Assembly: GCA_023434205.1 (NCBI GenBank)
Contig: JAEYTB010000072.1
Span: 1-20,916 of the forward strand
Length of the DNA: 20,916 nt
Origin: Planctomycetota bacterium
GTDB lineage: Bacteria; Planctomycetota; Phycisphaerae; Phycisphaerales; UBA1924
Reading direction: 5' to 3'
How positions within the stretch are numbered: position 1 is the stretch's first letter; every line of letters starts with the position of its first letter. The notes beneath the pieces are model-generated. The model searched no databases, was not told where the DNA came from, and saw only the letters and a list, made by a program, of their open reading frames with translations. The position numbers and the translations under genes are program-made. Shown here one piece after another: positions 20,405-20,916 of the stretch.

Positions 20405-20916
20405 ATGCCCTACACCCCGCCCCCCACGCACACACACCTTTCCGCTCTGGATCATGGGCTGCTCAACGCGGTCGCCGCGGGCCAGGCCCGGTTGAGCGGC
20501 GAGCAGGCCCTTGAACTGTTCCGCGCCATGCCCCTGCCGGCGCTGGGGCGGTGGGCCGATGCCCGCTGTCGGCGCATCCACGGCGACATGGCCGGGGGCG
20601 TCCGCACGTACGTGATCGACCGCAATATCAACTACACGAACGTGTGCAGCGCGAAGTGTACGTTCTGCGCCTTCCGGCGCGACGGGACCGACGCCGACGC
20701 CTACACGCTCGAGCACGGGAAGATCCTGGAGAAGATCGGCGAACTGGTGGCCATCGGGGGGACGCAGATCCTGATGCAGGGGGGCATGAACCCCGACCTG
20801 CCGCTGGACTGGTACATCAGTCTGCTGAGGACCATCAAGGAGACGTACCCGAAGGTCCACGTGCATGCCTTCAGCCCGCCGGAGTTCGTGGAGTTTGTCC
20901 ACTTCTTCAACCCGCC
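20405..20916 (+). CDS. mqnC: Dehypoxanthine futalosine cyclase, 3' truncated
   Basis: Radical SAM enzyme of the futalosine route to menaquinone, converting dehypoxanthine futalosine to cyclic dehypoxanthine futalosine; cytosolic. Only 170 codons lie in the window and the frame runs off the right edge. The [4Fe-4S] motif CxxxCxxC is Cys81, Cys85 and Cys88 in NYTNVCSAKCTFCAF. DRNINYTNVC, IGGTQILMQGGMNPDLPLDWY and HVHAFSPPEF match MqnC better than its paralogue MqnE, which has HINPTN and IVGG at those places. The ATG at 20405 fits the family start (a helix-rich 70-residue lead-in). The gap to thpR is short and divergent. The organism is thus expected to make menaquinone without the classical Men pathway. 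Confidence 0.9.
   Translation, partial: MPYTPPPTHTHLSALDHGLLNAVAAGQARLSGEQALELFRAMPLPALGRWADARCRRIHGDMAGGVRTYVIDRNINYTNVCSAKCTFCAFRRDGTDADAYTLEHGKILEKIGELVAIGGTQILMQGGMNPDLPLDWYISLLRTIKETYPKVHVHAFSPPEFVEFVHFFNP

Overview
The window is very GC-rich double-stranded bacterial DNA. It most likely comes from a planctomycete close to the Phycisphaerae; this is inferred from gene content, not from a marker gene. The pointers are a Minf_1886-family protein (a Planctomycetes/Verrucomicrobia family), a FabD with GLSLG in place of GHSLG, a CcsA/ResB (system II) cytochrome c maturation pair, a futalosine-pathway menaquinone gene, OmpA-type and plain lipoproteins, and intergenic spacers full of repeated short words. 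Almost all of it is ordinary chromosomal housekeeping sequence. I saw no rRNA, tRNA, CRISPR array, transposase, integrase or phage gene.

Layout. 1-1716 (+): 3' part of a GAF-PAS sensor histidine kinase cut by the left edge. 1729-4389 (-): fabD, a proline-rich lipoprotein and fabG, a probable fatty-acid operon that converges on the kinase. 4444-5400 (+): a putative HExxH zinc peptidase. 5453-6046 (-): a four-helix-bundle 'suffix' family protein, with an inverted array of 10-bp repeats behind its start. 6139-7608 (-): rarA. 7729-8463 (+): a PlsC-type acyltransferase. 8577-10007 (-): an AI-2E-family membrane protein, preceded by a 10-unit 21-bp minisatellite. 10491-10907 (-): Minf_1886 family. 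11165-11836 (-): 3-methyladenine DNA glycosylase. 11851-16197 (-): ccsA and resB. 16304-17671 (-): an amidohydrolase of the MTA/SAH deaminase type. 17859-18710 (+): an OmpA-like lipoprotein. 18878-19738 (+): an MlaE-type permease. 19791-20318 (-): ThpR. 20405 to the right edge (+): mqnC, truncated.

Functional links. fabD/fabG and plsC supply acyl chains and phospholipid; the MlaE permease, the OmpA-like lipoprotein and the proline-rich lipoprotein belong to the cell envelope; resB/ccsA and mqnC support a respiratory chain with c-type cytochromes and menaquinone; rarA and the glycosylase serve DNA maintenance.

The least ordinary material is non-coding: the 21-bp/63-bp tandem array (10174-10383), three inverted purine/pyrimidine-rich arrays (6056-6132, 8472-8570, 11087-11165), a palindrome cluster ahead of fabG (2502-2539), and repeat-like DNA inside coding regions (RarA insert 6811-6936, glycosylase loop 11425-11441). 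I did not find a convincing new multi-gene system.
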